Source: Staphylococcus lutrae (GTDB lineage Bacteria > Bacillota > Bacilli > Staphylococcales > Staphylococcaceae). Taken from it: DNA of 64,000 nucleotides. Made by a program: the position numbers and the translations under genes. Positions 38,145-49,489 of this stretch are shown in pieces. The notes below the pieces were generated by a model. That model saw nothing but the letters and a program-made list of their open reading frames with translations. It had not been told where the DNA came from and did not search any database. Numbering within the stretch: position 1 is the stretch's first letter; each line of letters begins with the position of its first letter. Where the stretch lies: contig NZ_CP020773.1 in the NCBI RefSeq assembly GCF_002101335.1, positions 62,001 through 126,000 of the forward strand, read 5' to 3'.

Positions 38145-40424
38145 CTATACGAGCACTTTCTCTTCATTTGAGCGCTTACGTTTATAAACAGTTAATTTAT
38201 GATTTGGAGATTTACGCAACTCTCGCTTCTTCAACATGCCCCATAGTGGTACGGCAATGATGATTGAAGAATACACACCCGAAACAAGTCCGATGAGGAG
38301 TGCGAGTGAAAAGTTGAAAATACTTGTTGCCCCTAGAATAAGCAATGCAACAACGACAATAACAACCGTTAAAACAGTGTTAATCGAACGCGTTAACGTT
38401 TGGCGAATTGAGCTATTAACGATGTAGTCGATTTGTTCCTCCGTCGTAATCACTTTGATCTTAGTCAACATCTCACGTACACGGTCAAATGTCACAATCG
38501 TATCGTTAATGGAATAACCAATAATAGTTAATACCGCTGCAATAAATGTAATATCAACCTCTAAACGGAACAAACTAAATACAGCAATAATCATAAACGC
38601 ATCATGCAGCAATGAAACGATGGATGCAATACCCATACGCCACTCAAAACGTAATGAAATATAAATAATCATACCGATAGAAGCGATTAAAACTGCCAAC
38701 ATCGCATTTTTCGCTAATTCTTGACCGATAACTGGTGATACGGTATTTACGGAAGGTTCTTTCCCATATTCTTGTTTTAATTTATCTGACACTTTAGCGA
38801 TTTCATCTTTATTTAAATCCCGTTTAAATTGCATTGAAGCATTTTCGTTTTTACTTCCTCCAATGGACAACTGATTCGGTTTTAAATCAATGGATGTCAT
38901 TGTTTTCTCAACTTGATTTTGCGTTAATGGTTGGTTACTTTGAAGGTCAATCCGTGTTCCTGATGTAAAGTCAATTCCAAGATTCAACTTAAATAGACCT
39001 AAAATAATGACCCCAGCTAAAATTACAATACCACTGAACGCAAATAATGGTTTTGCCCATTTCATAAAATCAATTTTATCGTATGGTGTACTTAAGTCGG
39101 AAACATCAAGACCGTCATTAATATGATGTATTTCTTTTTGCTTAACACCAAACCACCATAACTTTTTCTTAAAGTAATTTGAATAAACAAGAAGCGATAA
39201 TAAAAGTCGTGTTAAAAAGACAGCCGTCACGAAACTCATTAAAATAGCCAGCAATAACATTGTTGCAAAACCTTTAACAGAACTTTCACCGAAGAAGAAC
39301 AACACAGTTGCGGCTAAGACGGTTGTTAAGTTCGCATCCAAAATTGTAATAAATGAGCTTTTATTTGCCTTTTTATATGCTTGCTTTAAAGTTCGACCAA
39401 TGCGTAACTCATCTTTGATTCTTTCGTACATAATAATATTTGCATCAACAGCCATCCCTACCCCTAACACGAGTGCAGCAAGACCTGGCAATGTCAAAAC
39501 GCCTGAAATAAAGTTGAATGCGACCAATGTTAAATAAATATAAGTCGTCAACGTGATGACTGCTACAAATCCTGGTAAACGATAAAACATGAGCATGAAT
39601 AAGAAAATGATACCTACACCAATGATTGAAGCATTAATTGTTTTATCTAATGCATCTTGACCAAATTGTGCACCGACTGATGTAGAATAAATTTCTTTTA
39701 AATTAACAGGTAATGAACCAGAATTTAATAAGTCGGCAATCTGTTTTGCCTCTGTGATTCCTTTTTCACCACGGAATCCACCAGAAATCTCTACATTCGT
39801 AGAGTTAATCGGTTGATTGACAGAAGCGGCAGAAATGAATTTAGGATCTTCTTTTGTTTTTTCCTTTTCATAACTGTCCCCTTTTTGGAAATCCAACCAA
39901 ACCACCATAACATTTTCTTGCTTTTTAGAAATTTCTTCAGTCACCTTTCTAAACTTTTCGCTATCTTTTAATTTAAAAGTGACTGCGGGTTGATTCGTAT
40001 TTTGCTTGAATTCTTGTTTTGCAGAACCTTGAACTAAATCTTTACCCGTTAATAAAACTTTATCATCTGCATCACGTATCGTTAAATTCGCTTGTGATGA
40101 TAAAATTTTACGCGCTTGATTTTGATCTGTCACGCCTGCAAGTTGCACACGAATACGATTTTGATCTTCTACTTGAATTTTTGGTTCCGATACACCGAGA
40201 ACGTTGACACGACGTTCTAACGTCTTTGCAGTGGACTGTACTGCCGTATTATCAATCTTATCACCGTTTTCTAACGGATTAACTTGGTACAACACTTCAA
40301 ATCCACCTTGAAGGTCAAGTCCTAAGTTAACATTTTTGATTACATTTTTGTACGTTGTTGCCATACCCGCAAATAACAAGACAACCAGTACAATAAAGGT
40401 AATCCATCTACTTACTTTTTTCAC
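38145..40424 (-). CDS. secDF: Protein translocase subunit SecDF (fusion)
   Basis: A 759-residue fusion of SecD and SecF, the RND-type partner of SecYEG that uses the proton gradient to complete export. Six transmembrane helices in each half with large extracellular loops after TM1 and TM7; conserved motifs LGLDLQGGFEV (start of P1) and LVLGVGMAVDANIIMYERIKDE (TM4, with the essential Asp), then the SecF counterparts LGIDFTSGTRIDLQ and IGYSINDTIVTFDRVRE. A GTG start behind GAGGTG is used, with an own promoter at 40454-40483. Confidence 0.96.
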   Translation of the reverse strand: MKKVSRWITFIVLVVLLFAGMATTYKNVIKNVNLGLDLQGGFEVLYQVNPLENGDKIDNTAVQSTAKTLERRVNVLGVSEPKIQVEDQNRIRVQLAGVTDQNQARKILSSQANLTIRDADDKVLLTGKDLVQGSAKQEFKQNTNQPAVTFKLKDSEKFRKVTEEISKKQENVMVVWLDFQKGDSYEKEKTKEDPKFISAASVNQPINSTNVEISGGFRGEKGITEAKQIADLLNSGSLPVNLKEIYSTSVGAQFGQDALDKTINASIIGVGIIFLFMLMFYRLPGFVAVITLTTYIYLTLVAFNFISGVLTLPGLAALVLGVGMAVDANIIMYERIKDELRIGRTLKQAYKKANKSSFITILDANLTTVLAATVLFFFGESSVKGFATMLLLAILMSFVTAVFLTRLLLSLLVYSNYFKKKLWWFGVKQKEIHHINDGLDVSDLSTPYDKIDFMKWAKPLFAFSGIVILAGVIILGLFKLNLGIDFTSGTRIDLQSNQPLTQNQVEKTMTSIDLKPNQLSIGGSKNENASMQFKRDLNKDEIAKVSDKLKQEYGKEPSVNTVSPVIGQELAKNAMLAVLIASIGMIIYISLRFEWRMGIASIVSLLHDAFMIIAVFSLFRLEVDITFIAAVLTIIGYSINDTIVTFDRVREMLTKIKVITTEEQIDYIVNSSIRQTLTRSINTVLTVVIVVVALLILGATSIFNFSLALLIGLVSGVYSSIIIAVPLWGMLKKRELRKSPNHKLTVYKRKRSNEEKVLV

Positions 40425-40453
40425 ATGAACACCTCATTTTATCTTATGTCACA

Positions 40454-40483
40454 AGCATACTTGAACCCATCTATCATGTGCAA
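40454..40483 (-). promoter_or_regulatory. Promoter of secDF
   Basis: TTGCAC (40478-40483), 18-base spacer and TATGCT (40454-40459) on the minus strand, about 30 bases upstream of the GTG start and after the yajC terminator. Confidence 0.55.
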
Positions 40484-40502
40484 GTGATTTTCGACTTGCA
40501 TT

Positions 40503-40533
40503 AAAAAAGACATGGTGTTTCGCCATGTCTTTT
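40503..40533 (-). terminator. Terminator after yajC
   Basis: AAAAGACATGG (40505-40515) and its exact complement (40523-40533) form an 11-bp stem with a 7-base loop; on the minus strand a run of six T follows. It ends the tgt-yajC unit before the secDF promoter. Confidence 0.85.
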
Positions 40534-40565
40534 ATTGTATTCAAATTAACAAATACAATCAATAA

Positions 40566-40829
40566 TTATGAAGGATCAACTTGCTTAATGGCTTGTTTTT
40601 CAAAAGTTATTTCTGTTCCTTTTCCATTGACAGTAACCACTGCTGTTGTTTCATCAACTGCACGTACTGTTCCTTTGATACCACCAATAGAAGTGACACG
40701 TTGACCGACTTGTAATTGATCTACCATTTGACGATGTTCTTTAGCACGCTTTTGTTGAGGGCGAATCATAAAAAACCACATGAGAGCGAAAAGCGCTATT
40801 AAAGGTAACAAACTAATAAGTGTAGACAT
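40566..40829 (-). CDS. yajC: Preprotein translocase subunit YajC
   Basis: An 87-residue protein with one N-terminal transmembrane segment (about 3-20) followed by FMIRPQQKRAKEH and a small beta domain containing GQRVTSIGGIKGTVRAVDE. YajC associates with SecDF. It follows tgt by 16 bases. The ATG is preceded by AGGAG. Confidence 0.95.
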   Translation of the reverse strand: MSTLISLLPLIALFALMWFFMIRPQQKRAKEHRQMVDQLQVGQRVTSIGGIKGTVRAVDETTAVVTVNGKGTEITFEKQAIKQVDPS

Positions 40830-40845
40830 AAAACATAACTCCTAT

Positions 40846-41997
<1,152 letters not shown>

Positions 41998-42002
41998 TCA
42001 AA

Positions 42003-43028
42003 CTATATAATCATCATTGCATCGCCAAAACTAAAAAATCGATACTTTTCATCAACCGCATGACGATATGCATTCAACACGTACTGGCGTGTACTAAAAG
42101 CTGAAACGAGCATGACTAAAGTTGATTTTGGTAAATGAAAGTTCGTAATTAACCCGTCTATCGCTTTAAAGTGGAATCCAGGATAGATAAAAATATCAGT
42201 CCAACCGCTTGTTTCGATAAATGTGCCATGTTGAGCGACAATCGTTTCAAGTGTACGCGTTGAAGTCGTGCCGACAGAAATAATGCGATGCCCCGCTGCT
42301 TTCGTATCATTCAAAACATCGGCTGTCGCTTGTGTCATTTGATAATACTCGCTATGCATTTCGTGGTCATCAATATTATTTACACTGACAGGTCTAAACG
42401 TTCCTAAGCCGACATGCAGTGTAATAAAGGCAATATTAACACCTTTGTTACGAATTTCATCCAATAATTCATCTGTGAAATGTAGCCCTGCCGTTGGTGC
42501 TGCAGCCGAACCAGACGCTTTCGCATAGACCGTTTGATAGCGTTCTTTTTCATCTAATCGTGTTTTAATATACGGAGGTAGTGGCATTTCACCTAATTCA
42601 TCGAGCCTTTCTTGTAAAATCCCATCGTATGACAAACGCATCACACGTCCCCCTTGATCTAACTCCTGAATGCATGTCGCTTTAATGATACCATCACCAA
42701 AGCTCAATGATTGCCCAATTTTTATCCGTTTTGCGGGCTTTAGAAGGACTTCCCAATCATCCCCTTCAATTTGCGTTAACAGGAGCATCTCAACTTTAGC
42801 ATTCGTTTCTTCCTTAATCCCAAACAATCGCGCAGGCATGACACGTGTATCATTTAATACCAGTGTATCGCCGCGTTGGAAAAATTGCGAAATCGCTGTA
42901 AAACGTAAATCTTCCATCTCTCCAGTTGTTCGATTGAGGTACAGTAATCGACTCTGATCTCGTTGTAACAATGGGGTTTGTGCAATGAGCGATTCTGGTA
43001 ATTCATAATCAAATTCTTCTATATTCAA
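42003..43028 (-). CDS. queA: S-adenosylmethionine:tRNA ribosyltransferase-isomerase
   Basis: A 341-residue enzyme transferring the ribosyl of SAM to preQ1-tRNA to form epoxyqueuosine. It begins [15 protein letters not shown], with [26 protein letters not shown] and [11 protein letters not shown] as the conserved blocks, and [13 protein letters not shown] near the C-terminus. A TTG start (43028) is read because it follows AAGGAG by 8 bases; no ATG is in frame nearby. Upstream of tgt and downstream of ruvB by 17 bases. Confidence 0.95.
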   Translation of the reverse strand: MNIEEFDYELPESLIAQTPLLQRDQSRLLYLNRTTGEMEDLRFTAISQFFQRGDTLVLNDTRVMPARLFGIKEETNAKVEMLLLTQIEGDDWEVLLKPAKRIKIGQSLSFGDGIIKATCIQELDQGGRVMRLSYDGILQERLDELGEMPLPPYIKTRLDEKERYQTVYAKASGSAAAPTAGLHFTDELLDEIRNKGVNIAFITLHVGLGTFRPVSVNNIDDHEMHSEYYQMTQATADVLNDTKAAGHRIISVGTTSTRTLETIVAQHGTFIETSGWTDIFIYPGFHFKAIDGLITNFHLPKSTLVMLVSAFSTRQYVLNAYRHAVDEKYRFFSFGDAMMII

Positions 43029-43045
43029 TACAAAGACTCCTTCTC

Positions 43046-44044
43046 TTATGGTCTCGCATATTTAAAATGTTCATACGCATAAGGTGTCGCTTTACGACCT
43101 CTTGGTGTACGTTCTAAAAATCCTTTTTGAATGAGGAATGGCTCATAAACATCTTCAATTGTAACGCGTTCCTCACCGATCGACACAGCAATTGTATCTA
43201 AACCTACAGGACCACCATGATATTGTTCAATAATACAAGCCATCATTTTATGATCAATGTAATCTAAACCTTCATCGTCAACTTGCAATAAGTGTAACGC
43301 ATGTTTCGTTGTTTCTATATAAATCATATCGTCTTGATTGACTTGTTGAAAATCACGGATTCGCTTTAATAAGCGATTCGCAATTCTTGGTGTCCCGCGA
43401 CTTCGCTTCGCTATCTCGTTCGCACTTTCTGCATCTATCGCTGTACCTAACACTTCCGCTGTACGAATAATAATTTGTGTCAATTCTTGTTCGGTATAAT
43501 ATTCTAAACGTAAGTGGACGCCAAACCGATCTCTCAACGGACTCGTCAAACTTCCAGCACGAGTTGTTGCCCCGACTAATGTAAATGGAGGAAGGTCGAT
43601 GCGAATACTACGCGCTTCCTCCCCTTTGCCGACAATGATATCCAAGTAAAAGTCTTCCATAGCAGGATACAGCACTTCTTCTACCACACTACTCAAGCGA
43701 TGAATCTCATCTATGAAAAGGACATCCCCAGGTTGTAATCCGGTTAAAATTGCTGCTAAATCGCCCGGTCTTTCAATAGAAGGTCCAGAAACTGTGCGTA
43801 AATTGACTTCCATTTCATTTGCAATGATATGGGAAAGGGTCGTTTTACCTAATCCTGGTGGTCCGAAAAGTAATACATGATCAAGAGGTTCTTCACGAAT
43901 TTTAGCGGCTTGTATAAAGACTTCCAAGTTTGATTTAATTGTAGACTGGCCAATATATTGTCTCAACCGCTCAGGGCGTAGAGACAATTCAAACATGTGT
44001 TCATTAGGTTGCTCATGTCCATCCATCATTCGATCTTGATCCAT
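43046..44044 (-). CDS. ruvB: Holliday junction ATPase RuvB
   Basis: A 332-residue AAA+ motor for Holliday junction branch migration. The N-terminal segment has [13 protein letters not shown], followed by Walker [10 protein letters not shown], Walker [11 protein letters not shown], sensor 1 [19 protein letters not shown] with the arginine finger, and a winged-helix C-terminus. It follows ruvA by 14 bases and acts with it. Start behind AAGGGGAG. Confidence 0.97.
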   Translation of the reverse strand: MDQDRMMDGHEQPNEHMFELSLRPERLRQYIGQSTIKSNLEVFIQAAKIREEPLDHVLLFGPPGLGKTTLSHIIANEMEVNLRTVSGPSIERPGDLAAILTGLQPGDVLFIDEIHRLSSVVEEVLYPAMEDFYLDIIVGKGEEARSIRIDLPPFTLVGATTRAGSLTSPLRDRFGVHLRLEYYTEQELTQIIIRTAEVLGTAIDAESANEIAKRSRGTPRIANRLLKRIRDFQQVNQDDMIYIETTKHALHLLQVDDEGLDYIDHKMMACIIEQYHGGPVGLDTIAVSIGEERVTIEDVYEPFLIQKGFLERTPRGRKATPYAYEHFKYARP

Positions 44045-44058
44045 TGAAATCTCCCCTT

Positions 44059-44661
44059 CTATGAAATCAATTGTTTCAATGCAAATTTAACCGCTTCATC
44101 AACTTCTTCAAAATGATGTTGTTGCATTGTTTTTTCAACTTTATTCAGTTCTCGTTTTGAATACCCTAAAGCTTCTAATGCAAGTAACGCTTCTTTTAAA
44201 GCAAAGTCAGACGTCTCATGTTGGGTCACCTCTAATAGTCCGTCTGTCACTTCTTCAGTGACAATGACTTTTCCTTTCAAATCTAATACAATTTGACGCG
44301 CTGTTTTTTTACCTATCCCTGGAAATTGTGTTAAATACGCATCATTCTCATTTTCGATTGCACGTTTGACTTCATTTGGGGTACTCGCAGCTAAAATCGC
44401 CAATGCAGATTTAGGTCCGATTCCTGTTACTTTAATTAAACTCAAAAACATATCTTTTTCTTCCTGATTGATAAAACCGTACAATAGCTGCGCATCCTCA
44501 CGAACAATTAATGCGGTATAGATTTTGACAGGTAGTTCTAGATACTTTTGAAATCGATATGAGTTCGGCGTTTGAATCTCGTAAGCGACGCCTGAAGTAT
44601 TTTCAACGACGACATGCGTTGGGTATAAGGCCATTAATTGGCCAGTGATATATGCATACAT
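44059..44661 (-). CDS. ruvA: Holliday junction DNA-binding subunit RuvA
   Basis: A 200-residue tetrameric protein that binds the four-way junction and loads RuvB. OB-fold domain (1-62), double helix-hairpin-helix ([13 protein letters not shown] and [16 protein letters not shown]) and a C-terminal RuvB-binding domain ([15 protein letters not shown]). The ATG at 44661 follows AAGGAG by nine bases; a TTG two codons earlier is too close to it. No RuvC is encoded beside it, as is normal in Firmicutes. Confidence 0.96.
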   Translation of the reverse strand: MYAYITGQLMALYPTHVVVENTSGVAYEIQTPNSYRFQKYLELPVKIYTALIVREDAQLLYGFINQEEKDMFLSLIKVTGIGPKSALAILAASTPNEVKRAIENENDAYLTQFPGIGKKTARQIVLDLKGKVIVTEEVTDGLLEVTQHETSDFALKEALLALEALGYSKRELNKVEKTMQQHHFEEVDEAVKFALKQLIS

Positions 44662-44674
44662 TGACAACCGCTCC

Positions 44675-45121
44675 TTACATGTTCATTCCAATAATATCTA
44701 CATTATAGACATTTTCCATTTGACGCAACATATTGATGATTTCGTATGGTCCACACTTGGCATGACTGCCATCTAATGATAACGTGATCGAAGCTTTTTG
44801 ATCTGTAGGAACACTTTGATGAATCGTCAATACAGATAAATTCAGTTCAGATAGTTTTTCAAGGATTTGTGCTAATATCCCTACTTTATCCGTAACAAAC
44901 AAAATAATAGTAAAAATCTCAGTGTGGCTCTGAATGGCGTCAAGTGGGAAAATCGTATCTCTATACTTGTAAAATGCGCTTCTTGAACAATCATACATAT
45001 CGACAGCTTCTTGAATGGTTAACGACTGATCTGCTTTTAAGGCATCCTTCACTAATAGCACACGCTTTACAACATAGGGTAATACATCTTCACGAATTAA
45101 ATAAAATTGATGCTCCATCAC
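44675..45121 (-). CDS. ACT domain-containing protein (PheB/UPF0735)
   Basis: A 148-residue protein with an N-terminal helical region ([25 protein letters not shown], about 35-57) and a C-terminal ACT domain (about 70-145: [31 protein letters not shown]). B. subtilis PheB is the namesake; a link to phenylalanine sensing is suggested but not proven. A GTG start (45121) or ATG one codon later follows GGAGG. It sits 23 bases downstream of obg, as in other staphylococci. Confidence 0.88.
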   Translation of the reverse strand: MMEHQFYLIREDVLPYVVKRVLLVKDALKADQSLTIQEAVDMYDCSRSAFYKYRDTIFPLDAIQSHTEIFTIILFVTDKVGILAQILEKLSELNLSVLTIHQSVPTDQKASITLSLDGSHAKCGPYEIINMLRQMENVYNVDIIGMNM

Positions 45122-45144
45122 TAGGCACGACCTCCACTTTTTTA

Positions 45145-46434
45145 CTATTCGACAAATTCAAACTCTCCACCAAGAATTCGTACAATATCGCCGTTTACTG
45201 CACCACGTTCTCTTAATGCATCATCAATGCCCATCGAACGCATTTGTCTTGCAAAACGACGAATTGCTGGCTCGCTGTTGAAGTCTGTCATTTTAAACAT
45301 ACGTTCAATTGCATTACCACTCACAACGTAAGCACCGTCATCATCGCGCGTAATCGTGAACTTATCTTGAGATGGCGTATGTTTGTATAAAACTCGGTTC
45401 ACACCGATTGTTTCTTCTTGTGCTGAAAAGTCAATATCTTTTACGGAATCGAGTGTATTGGCAATTTCATATAACAACTGATCGATATTTTCTCTAGTAT
45501 AAGAAGAGATAGGTATAATTTTAACATCATCTTCCAACTGTTCTTTAAACATCTGTAATTGCATATCCGCATCTGGCATATCCATTTTATTTGCAACAAT
45601 AATTTGAGGGCGCTCTTCCAATCGCTGAGCATATGCTTTTAATTCGTGATTTATAATTTGATAATCTTCGTATGGATCTCTCCCTTCCATACCACTCATA
45701 TCAATGACATGCACAATGACTTTTGTCCGTTCCACATGCCGTAAAAATTGATGTCCTAAACCGACACCTTCTGATGCACCTTCTATTAAGCCCGGTAAGT
45801 CTGCCATGACAAAACTGCGTTGATCAGGCGTTACGACAACACCAAGATTCGGTTGAATTGTTGTGAAGTGGTAAGCCCCAATTTTAGGTTTGGCTTTTGA
45901 TACGATGGAAAGTAACGTAGATTTCCCGACACTTGGAAAACCCACTAAACCGACATCCGCTAACAATTTTAACTCTAAAGTTACTTCAATTTCTTCTCCC
46001 GGTTCACCATTTTCACTAAAGTCTGGTGCTGGGTTTTTTGGTGTTGCAAATCGTGAATTCCCACGTCCACCTCGTCCACCTTTTGCAACAATCGCACTTT
46101 GACCGTGTTCGACTAAATCCGCTAATGTTTGTTCTGATGCAACATCTTTGATAATCGTCCCCGGTGGTACTTTTAACACTAAGTCTTCTGCATTTTTTCC
46201 ATGCATATTACTACTTTGACCATTTTCACCTTTTTTCGCTTTAAAATGGCGTTGATATCTAAAATCCATTAATGTTCGTAACCCTTCATCGACTTCGAAT
46301 ACGATTGAAGCACCACGCCCTCCATCACCACCGGCTGGTCCACCAAACGGAACATATTTTTCACGACGGTAGGCAGTAATACCGTTACCACCGTCTCCGG
46401 CCTTTAATGATATTTTTACTTGATCGACAAACAT
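45145..46434 (-). CDS. obg: GTPase Obg
   Basis: A 429-residue essential GTPase of ribosome assembly and stress. N-terminal glycine-rich Obg fold ([30 protein letters not shown]), G domain with G1 [10 protein letters not shown]2/G3 region TIQPNLGVV and [10 protein letters not shown]4 NKMD, then a C-terminal OCT domain (about 345-429) as found in Firmicutes Obg. The start follows AGAGGTGA. It is transcribed away from the rpmA terminator, probably by a promoter near TATACT at 46478-46483 whose -35 is poor. Confidence 0.96.
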   Translation of the reverse strand: MFVDQVKISLKAGDGGNGITAYRREKYVPFGGPAGGDGGRGASIVFEVDEGLRTLMDFRYQRHFKAKKGENGQSSNMHGKNAEDLVLKVPPGTIIKDVASEQTLADLVEHGQSAIVAKGGRGGRGNSRFATPKNPAPDFSENGEPGEEIEVTLELKLLADVGLVGFPSVGKSTLLSIVSKAKPKIGAYHFTTIQPNLGVVVTPDQRSFVMADLPGLIEGASEGVGLGHQFLRHVERTKVIVHVIDMSGMEGRDPYEDYQIINHELKAYAQRLEERPQIIVANKMDMPDADMQLQMFKEQLEDDVKIIPISSYTRENIDQLLYEIANTLDSVKDIDFSAQEETIGVNRVLYKHTPSQDKFTITRDDDGAYVVSGNAIERMFKMTDFNSEPAIRRFARQMRSMGIDDALRERGAVNGDIVRILGGEFEFVE

Positions 46435-46562
46435 GCTATCACCTCTTTTACTTTTAATTTTTGCTTAATTGTACTGTTAGTATAGCGTAGGTGGGTATGA
46501 TATTTCATATAAAGCAGCGCATATCCCCTACCAACGCGAAATGCTATTTCTATGTCTTTAAT

Positions 46563-46597
46563 ATAAAAAATAAACACCAGAAGTTACCTTCTGGTGT
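46563..46597 (-). terminator. Terminator after rpmA
   Basis: ACACCAGAAG (46574-46583) and its exact complement (46588-46597) form a 10-bp stem with a 4-base loop, followed on the minus strand by TTTATTTTTT. Ends the rplU-prp-rpmA operon. Confidence 0.9.
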
Positions 46598-46611
46598 CAA
46601 AGAATGACAAA

Positions 46612-46896
46612 TTATTCAGCAACTGCGTAGACAGAAACTTGTTTTTTGTCTCGACCTTTACGTTCGAATTTAACAACGCCATCGATTTTAGCGAATAATG
46701 TATCATCGCCACCACGACCTACGTTTTCACCTGGGTAAATCTTAGTTCCACGTTGACGGAATAAGATTGAACCACCAGTAACGAATTGACCATCCGCACG
46801 CTTAGCACCTAAACGTTTAGATTCAGAGTCACGACCGTTCTTAGTAGAACTTACCCCTTTTTTCGATGCGAAAAATTGTAAGTTTAATTTTAGCAT
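46612..46896 (-). CDS. rpmA: 50S ribosomal protein L27, with cleavable N-terminal extension
   Basis: A 94-residue L27. The core starts at about residue 10 and contains [22 protein letters not shown] and [20 protein letters not shown]. The first nine residues, MLKLNLQFF, precede Ala-Ser, the known Prp cleavage site (LNLQFF|A) of Firmicutes L27; cleavage exposes the N-terminus that reaches the peptidyl transferase centre. The protease gene prp lies directly upstream. Start behind GAGGTG. Confidence 0.97.
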   Translation of the reverse strand: MLKLNLQFFASKKGVSSTKNGRDSESKRLGAKRADGQFVTGGSILFRQRGTKIYPGENVGRGGDDTLFAKIDGVVKFERKGRDKKQVSVYAVAE

Positions 46897-46906
46897 GTGT
46901 TACACC

Positions 46907-47227
46907 TCACTTCAGATTTAATTTAATGTACTCATTATATTCTTCTTCAATTGTTTGTAAAGAAATAAGTAGTGATTGGAGTATTAATTGCGCTTGTTCA
47001 TTTTTTGTATCAACAATTCTCAAATGAAAATAGCCTCCATCATCAGAGTAATCAATGTCAGGTCTTTCGGATGTCAGACCAATGATTGCGTTGACACTAC
47101 CGAACAACACCGCTGATGCGCCCGCACAAACAAGATCTTGGCCATGTTCGCCAAATTCCGCATGTCCTTCCATAATGAGCTCTGTTATATGACCGTCATC
47201 ATTTAATTGAACATTAACATTAATCAT
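46907..47227 (-). CDS. prp: Ribosomal-processing cysteine protease Prp
   Basis: A 106-residue cysteine protease that removes the N-terminal extension of L27. The catalytic pair His22 (MEGHAEFGEHGQD) and Cys34 (LVCAGASAV) is visible. It is encoded between rplU and rpmA, whose product is its substrate. There is no good Shine-Dalgarno: the rplU stop (TAA) lies 5 bases before the ATG, so translation is probably coupled to rplU, which would keep Prp at lower levels than L21 and L27. Confidence 0.95.
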   Translation of the reverse strand: MINVNVQLNDDGHITELIMEGHAEFGEHGQDLVCAGASAVLFGSVNAIIGLTSERPDIDYSDDGGYFHLRIVDTKNEQAQLILQSLLISLQTIEEEYNEYIKLNLK

Positions 47228-47229
47228 AA

Positions 47230-47538
47230 TTATGCATTAATTTTATCAATTGTTAATTTTGTGTATGGTTGACGGTGGCCTTTTTTACGTTTTGAATCTT
47301 TACGACGACGATAAGTAAAGACAGTGATTTTCTTACCACGTCCTTGTTTGTTAACAGTAGCCGTTACAGTTGCACCTTCAACTGTAGGCGCTCCCACTTT
47401 CACGCTGTCTCCAGAAACAAATAAAACTTTATCAAAAGTGAATGTATCACCTTCGTTAACGTTTAATTTCTCAACGAAAATCTCTTGGCCTTCCTCAACC
47501 TTGATTTGTTTTCCACCTGTTTCAATAATAGCAAACAT
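47230..47538 (-). CDS. rplU: 50S ribosomal protein L21
   Basis: A 102-residue L21 with the conserved [18 protein letters not shown]-terminus, [23 protein letters not shown] and the C-terminal [20 protein letters not shown]. The start at 47538 follows GGAGGTG; a reading three codons longer has no ribosome site. It is the first gene of the rplU-prp-rpmA operon and is preceded by a structured leader with its own strong promoter. Confidence 0.97.
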   Translation of the reverse strand: MFAIIETGGKQIKVEEGQEIFVEKLNVNEGDTFTFDKVLFVSGDSVKVGAPTVEGATVTATVNKQGRGKKITVFTYRRRKDSKRKKGHRQPYTKLTIDKINA

Positions 47539-47637
47539 ACTTCGCACCTCCTAATTAATAAGTCACGCCATACATAGGTGACAATTGTACTTAAAACCTA
47601 TGTTTGAGCGGTTGTATGTAGCTATGAACTACTCAAC
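47539..47637 (-). ncRNA. L21 leader-type ribosomal protein leader
   Basis: About 99 nt between promoter and rplU. The clearest stem is ACATAGG (47572-47578) with CCTATGT (47597-47603) around an 18-base loop, and the leader ends with GGAGGTG. Firmicutes have a recognised L21 leader at this position, thought to mediate autoregulation of the operon. The match is by position and shape only. Confidence 0.65.
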
Positions 47638-47643
47638 TATTGA

Positions 47644-47672
47644 ATCATAACATTCGTTTTACTTCGTGTCAA
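47644..47672 (-). promoter_or_regulatory. Promoter of rplU-prp-rpmA
   Basis: TTGACA (47667-47672), 17-base spacer and TATGAT (47644-47649) on the minus strand. The -35 lies just inside the last codons of mreD. Confidence 0.85.
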
Positions 47673-48174
47673 TAGGACGTGTTTGATTTATGAATTTGTT
47701 CCCCAGAAAATATAAAAACACAAGTAATAGTGCATTGAGAACTGCGGTTGGCAATATACGAAATATGATGAAATGCAATATGCTCACATCGATAAGTCCA
47801 AGTAACAAATAGATCAATACCACGAAAATTTCAAGTAACACAACACCTAATATGAGCATTGCATAAACCATTATGTGATCGCGAAAAAAAACTTTTAAAA
47901 ATTTATCGGCTAATAGAACAAAAACAATGTAGCCAAATAAATACACGCCATAAATTTGTCCGAAAAATAAATCCTGCATTGTTCCTAACAAAATCCCTAA
48001 AATTAAAGCAATGCTCGTGTTTTTATATACAGCAATCAACATTAAATATAGAAACACAAGATGTGGAACTAAAATTAAGCGTTGGGGACCAATCATGATG
48101 GGAGACAAAAATGTGAGTACAGTATCTAAATAAAACAACAGGATGGCAACTAAAATGTAATATATTGATTTCAT
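47659..48174 (-). CDS. mreD: Rod shape-determining protein MreD
   Basis: A 171-residue protein with five or six transmembrane helices (for example FYLDTVLTFLSPIMI and LILGILLGTMQDLFFGQIYGVYLFGYIVF) and very few charged residues, as in the MreD family. It partners MreC in cell wall synthesis; staphylococci are cocci and lack MreB, but keep mreCD. It overlaps the mreC stop by one base (TAATG), so the pair is translationally coupled. Confidence 0.93.
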   Translation of the reverse strand: MKSIYYILVAILLFYLDTVLTFLSPIMIGPQRLILVPHLVFLYLMLIAVYKNTSIALILGILLGTMQDLFFGQIYGVYLFGYIVFVLLADKFLKVFFRDHIMVYAMLILGVVLLEIFVVLIYLLLGLIDVSILHFIIFRILPTAVLNALLLVFLYFLGNKFINQTRPIDTK

Positions 48175-49010
48175 TATGAATTGTCACCTTCATCGCTTAC
48201 AATTGTTTTCGGATCACGCTTTGCGATATACACATGATCAAAATGGTTGAGATTTGCACCGGTCTGGATTGCAACTTGTTTCGAAAGTCCGTATTGATCC
48301 TTCTGCACTTTTTTAACTTCACCAATGTATAATCCTTTTGGCAATTGATCGCCAAGACCACTTGTAACGACTTTGTCCCCTACTTTAACATCTCCATTGT
48401 TGTCAATGTCACTAATAATTAATTGGTCCGTTTCTTCATCAAAATGGTCGATTAACCCAAACACATCATCTCCATCATGTTGAATATTGACTGACAAACG
48501 GTTTGTCCGTCCTTTAGTTGAAATTAAATGGACTTGTGATGAAAATTGATTCACTTTCGCAACACGACCCACTAACCCATCCGCAGTCATCACTGCCATG
48601 TTTTCTTTAATACCAGATTTCTTTCCTTTATCAATAATGACTGTATTTAACCATTGATCTGGTTGTCGTGCGATAACAGCTGCTGTGACAGCTTGATATT
48701 CTGAAATATCACTCATGTCTAATTCTTTTTTGAGATTTTTGTTTTCTGATTTAAGCCGTTCATTTTCCGCTTCTAATTGTTTCTCTTTGTTCGACGGTGT
48801 CTCTCTTTTATGAAAAATATCTGTGATAGAACCCGCAACAAAATGGATAGGATAGGCGAAAACTCTCTGTCCAAAAGAAGTGGTGTCACTGACGTATTGT
48901 TCGGGAACGGACTGCGAATTCGAACGAATTGACAAACCAATTAAAGCGATAAATAAAATTAGTGCGCAAAACAACACAACGAGTTTGTTGTTTTTAAAAA
49001 AATTGGACAA
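48174..49010 (-). CDS. mreC: Rod shape-determining protein MreC
   Basis: A 278-residue protein with an N-terminal transmembrane segment (about 8-27), a coiled coil (about 70-95, KQLEAENERLKSENKNLKKEL) and a periplasmic-type beta-barrel domain (VTAAVIARQPDQWLNTVIIDKG; GLVGRV). A TTG start at 49010 follows GAGGTG at normal distance; a GTG at 49019 lies inside that site. First gene of mreC-mreD; a weak promoter TAAAAT/TTTATT is seen near 49056-49084. Confidence 0.9.
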   Translation of the reverse strand: MSNFFKNNKLVVLFCALILFIALIGLSIRSNSQSVPEQYVSDTTSFGQRVFAYPIHFVAGSITDIFHKRETPSNKEKQLEAENERLKSENKNLKKELDMSDISEYQAVTAAVIARQPDQWLNTVIIDKGKKSGIKENMAVMTADGLVGRVAKVNQFSSQVHLISTKGRTNRLSVNIQHDGDDVFGLIDHFDEETDQLIISDIDNNGDVKVGDKVVTSGLGDQLPKGLYIGEVKKVQKDQYGLSKQVAIQTGANLNHFDHVYIAKRDPKTIVSDEGDNS

Positions 49011-49357
49011 CCTCAACACCTCATATTATCAATCTTTGTATGTACTGCTACTATTTTATATTACTCTTTAATGTAAATAAAGTCCCATGTTGTACATTAT
49101 CTCTCATTCTATTCATATTTAGAATAAAATCAATATGATATATTGCATCAATCAAGATGTTTTATCATCATTTTTTTCTCATTTTTCATTCATTTAACGC
49201 TTTTAAACTTTATGTATCATCAATCTTCAATTCGCTTAAAATTACAAACCATACATCCACTTGCTTTATAAATACAGGGCGTCGCATAGATGTTCTGTTT
49301 AGACAACGGCTCATACATCGGTCAATCAACAGTGACATTAAAAGAACTTATAAAATC

Positions 49358-49394
49358 GAGATGAAAATCTGTTTTAACACAACATTCTCATCTC
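49358..49394 (-). terminator. Hairpin in the 470-base gap after the DUF4930 gene
   Basis: GAGATGA (49358-49364) pairs with TCATCTC (49388-49394), extended by AAT/ATT across one mismatch. On the minus strand CGATTTTATAAG follows, so it may be a weak terminator for the gene ending at 49490. Gap 49020-49489 holds no other element that I can support, apart from a likely weak mreC promoter; a plus-strand open frame of 95 codons there has no ribosome site and low-complexity composition. Confidence 0.4.
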
Positions 49395-49489
49395 TACTAA
49401 CAACAATATCATCGAAGTTTAACAGGCCTCTCACTGATGATTAAATTTGATTTAATATAGACCCATTTGATTCTTGTATTTTTGGTATC

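Noticed and set aside
49157..49444. A 95-codon plus-strand open frame in the gap between mreC and the DUF4930-like gene
   Set aside because: No Shine-Dalgarno, atypical composition rich in Ser, Ile, Phe and Asn from AT-rich DNA, and no domain. Most likely chance.
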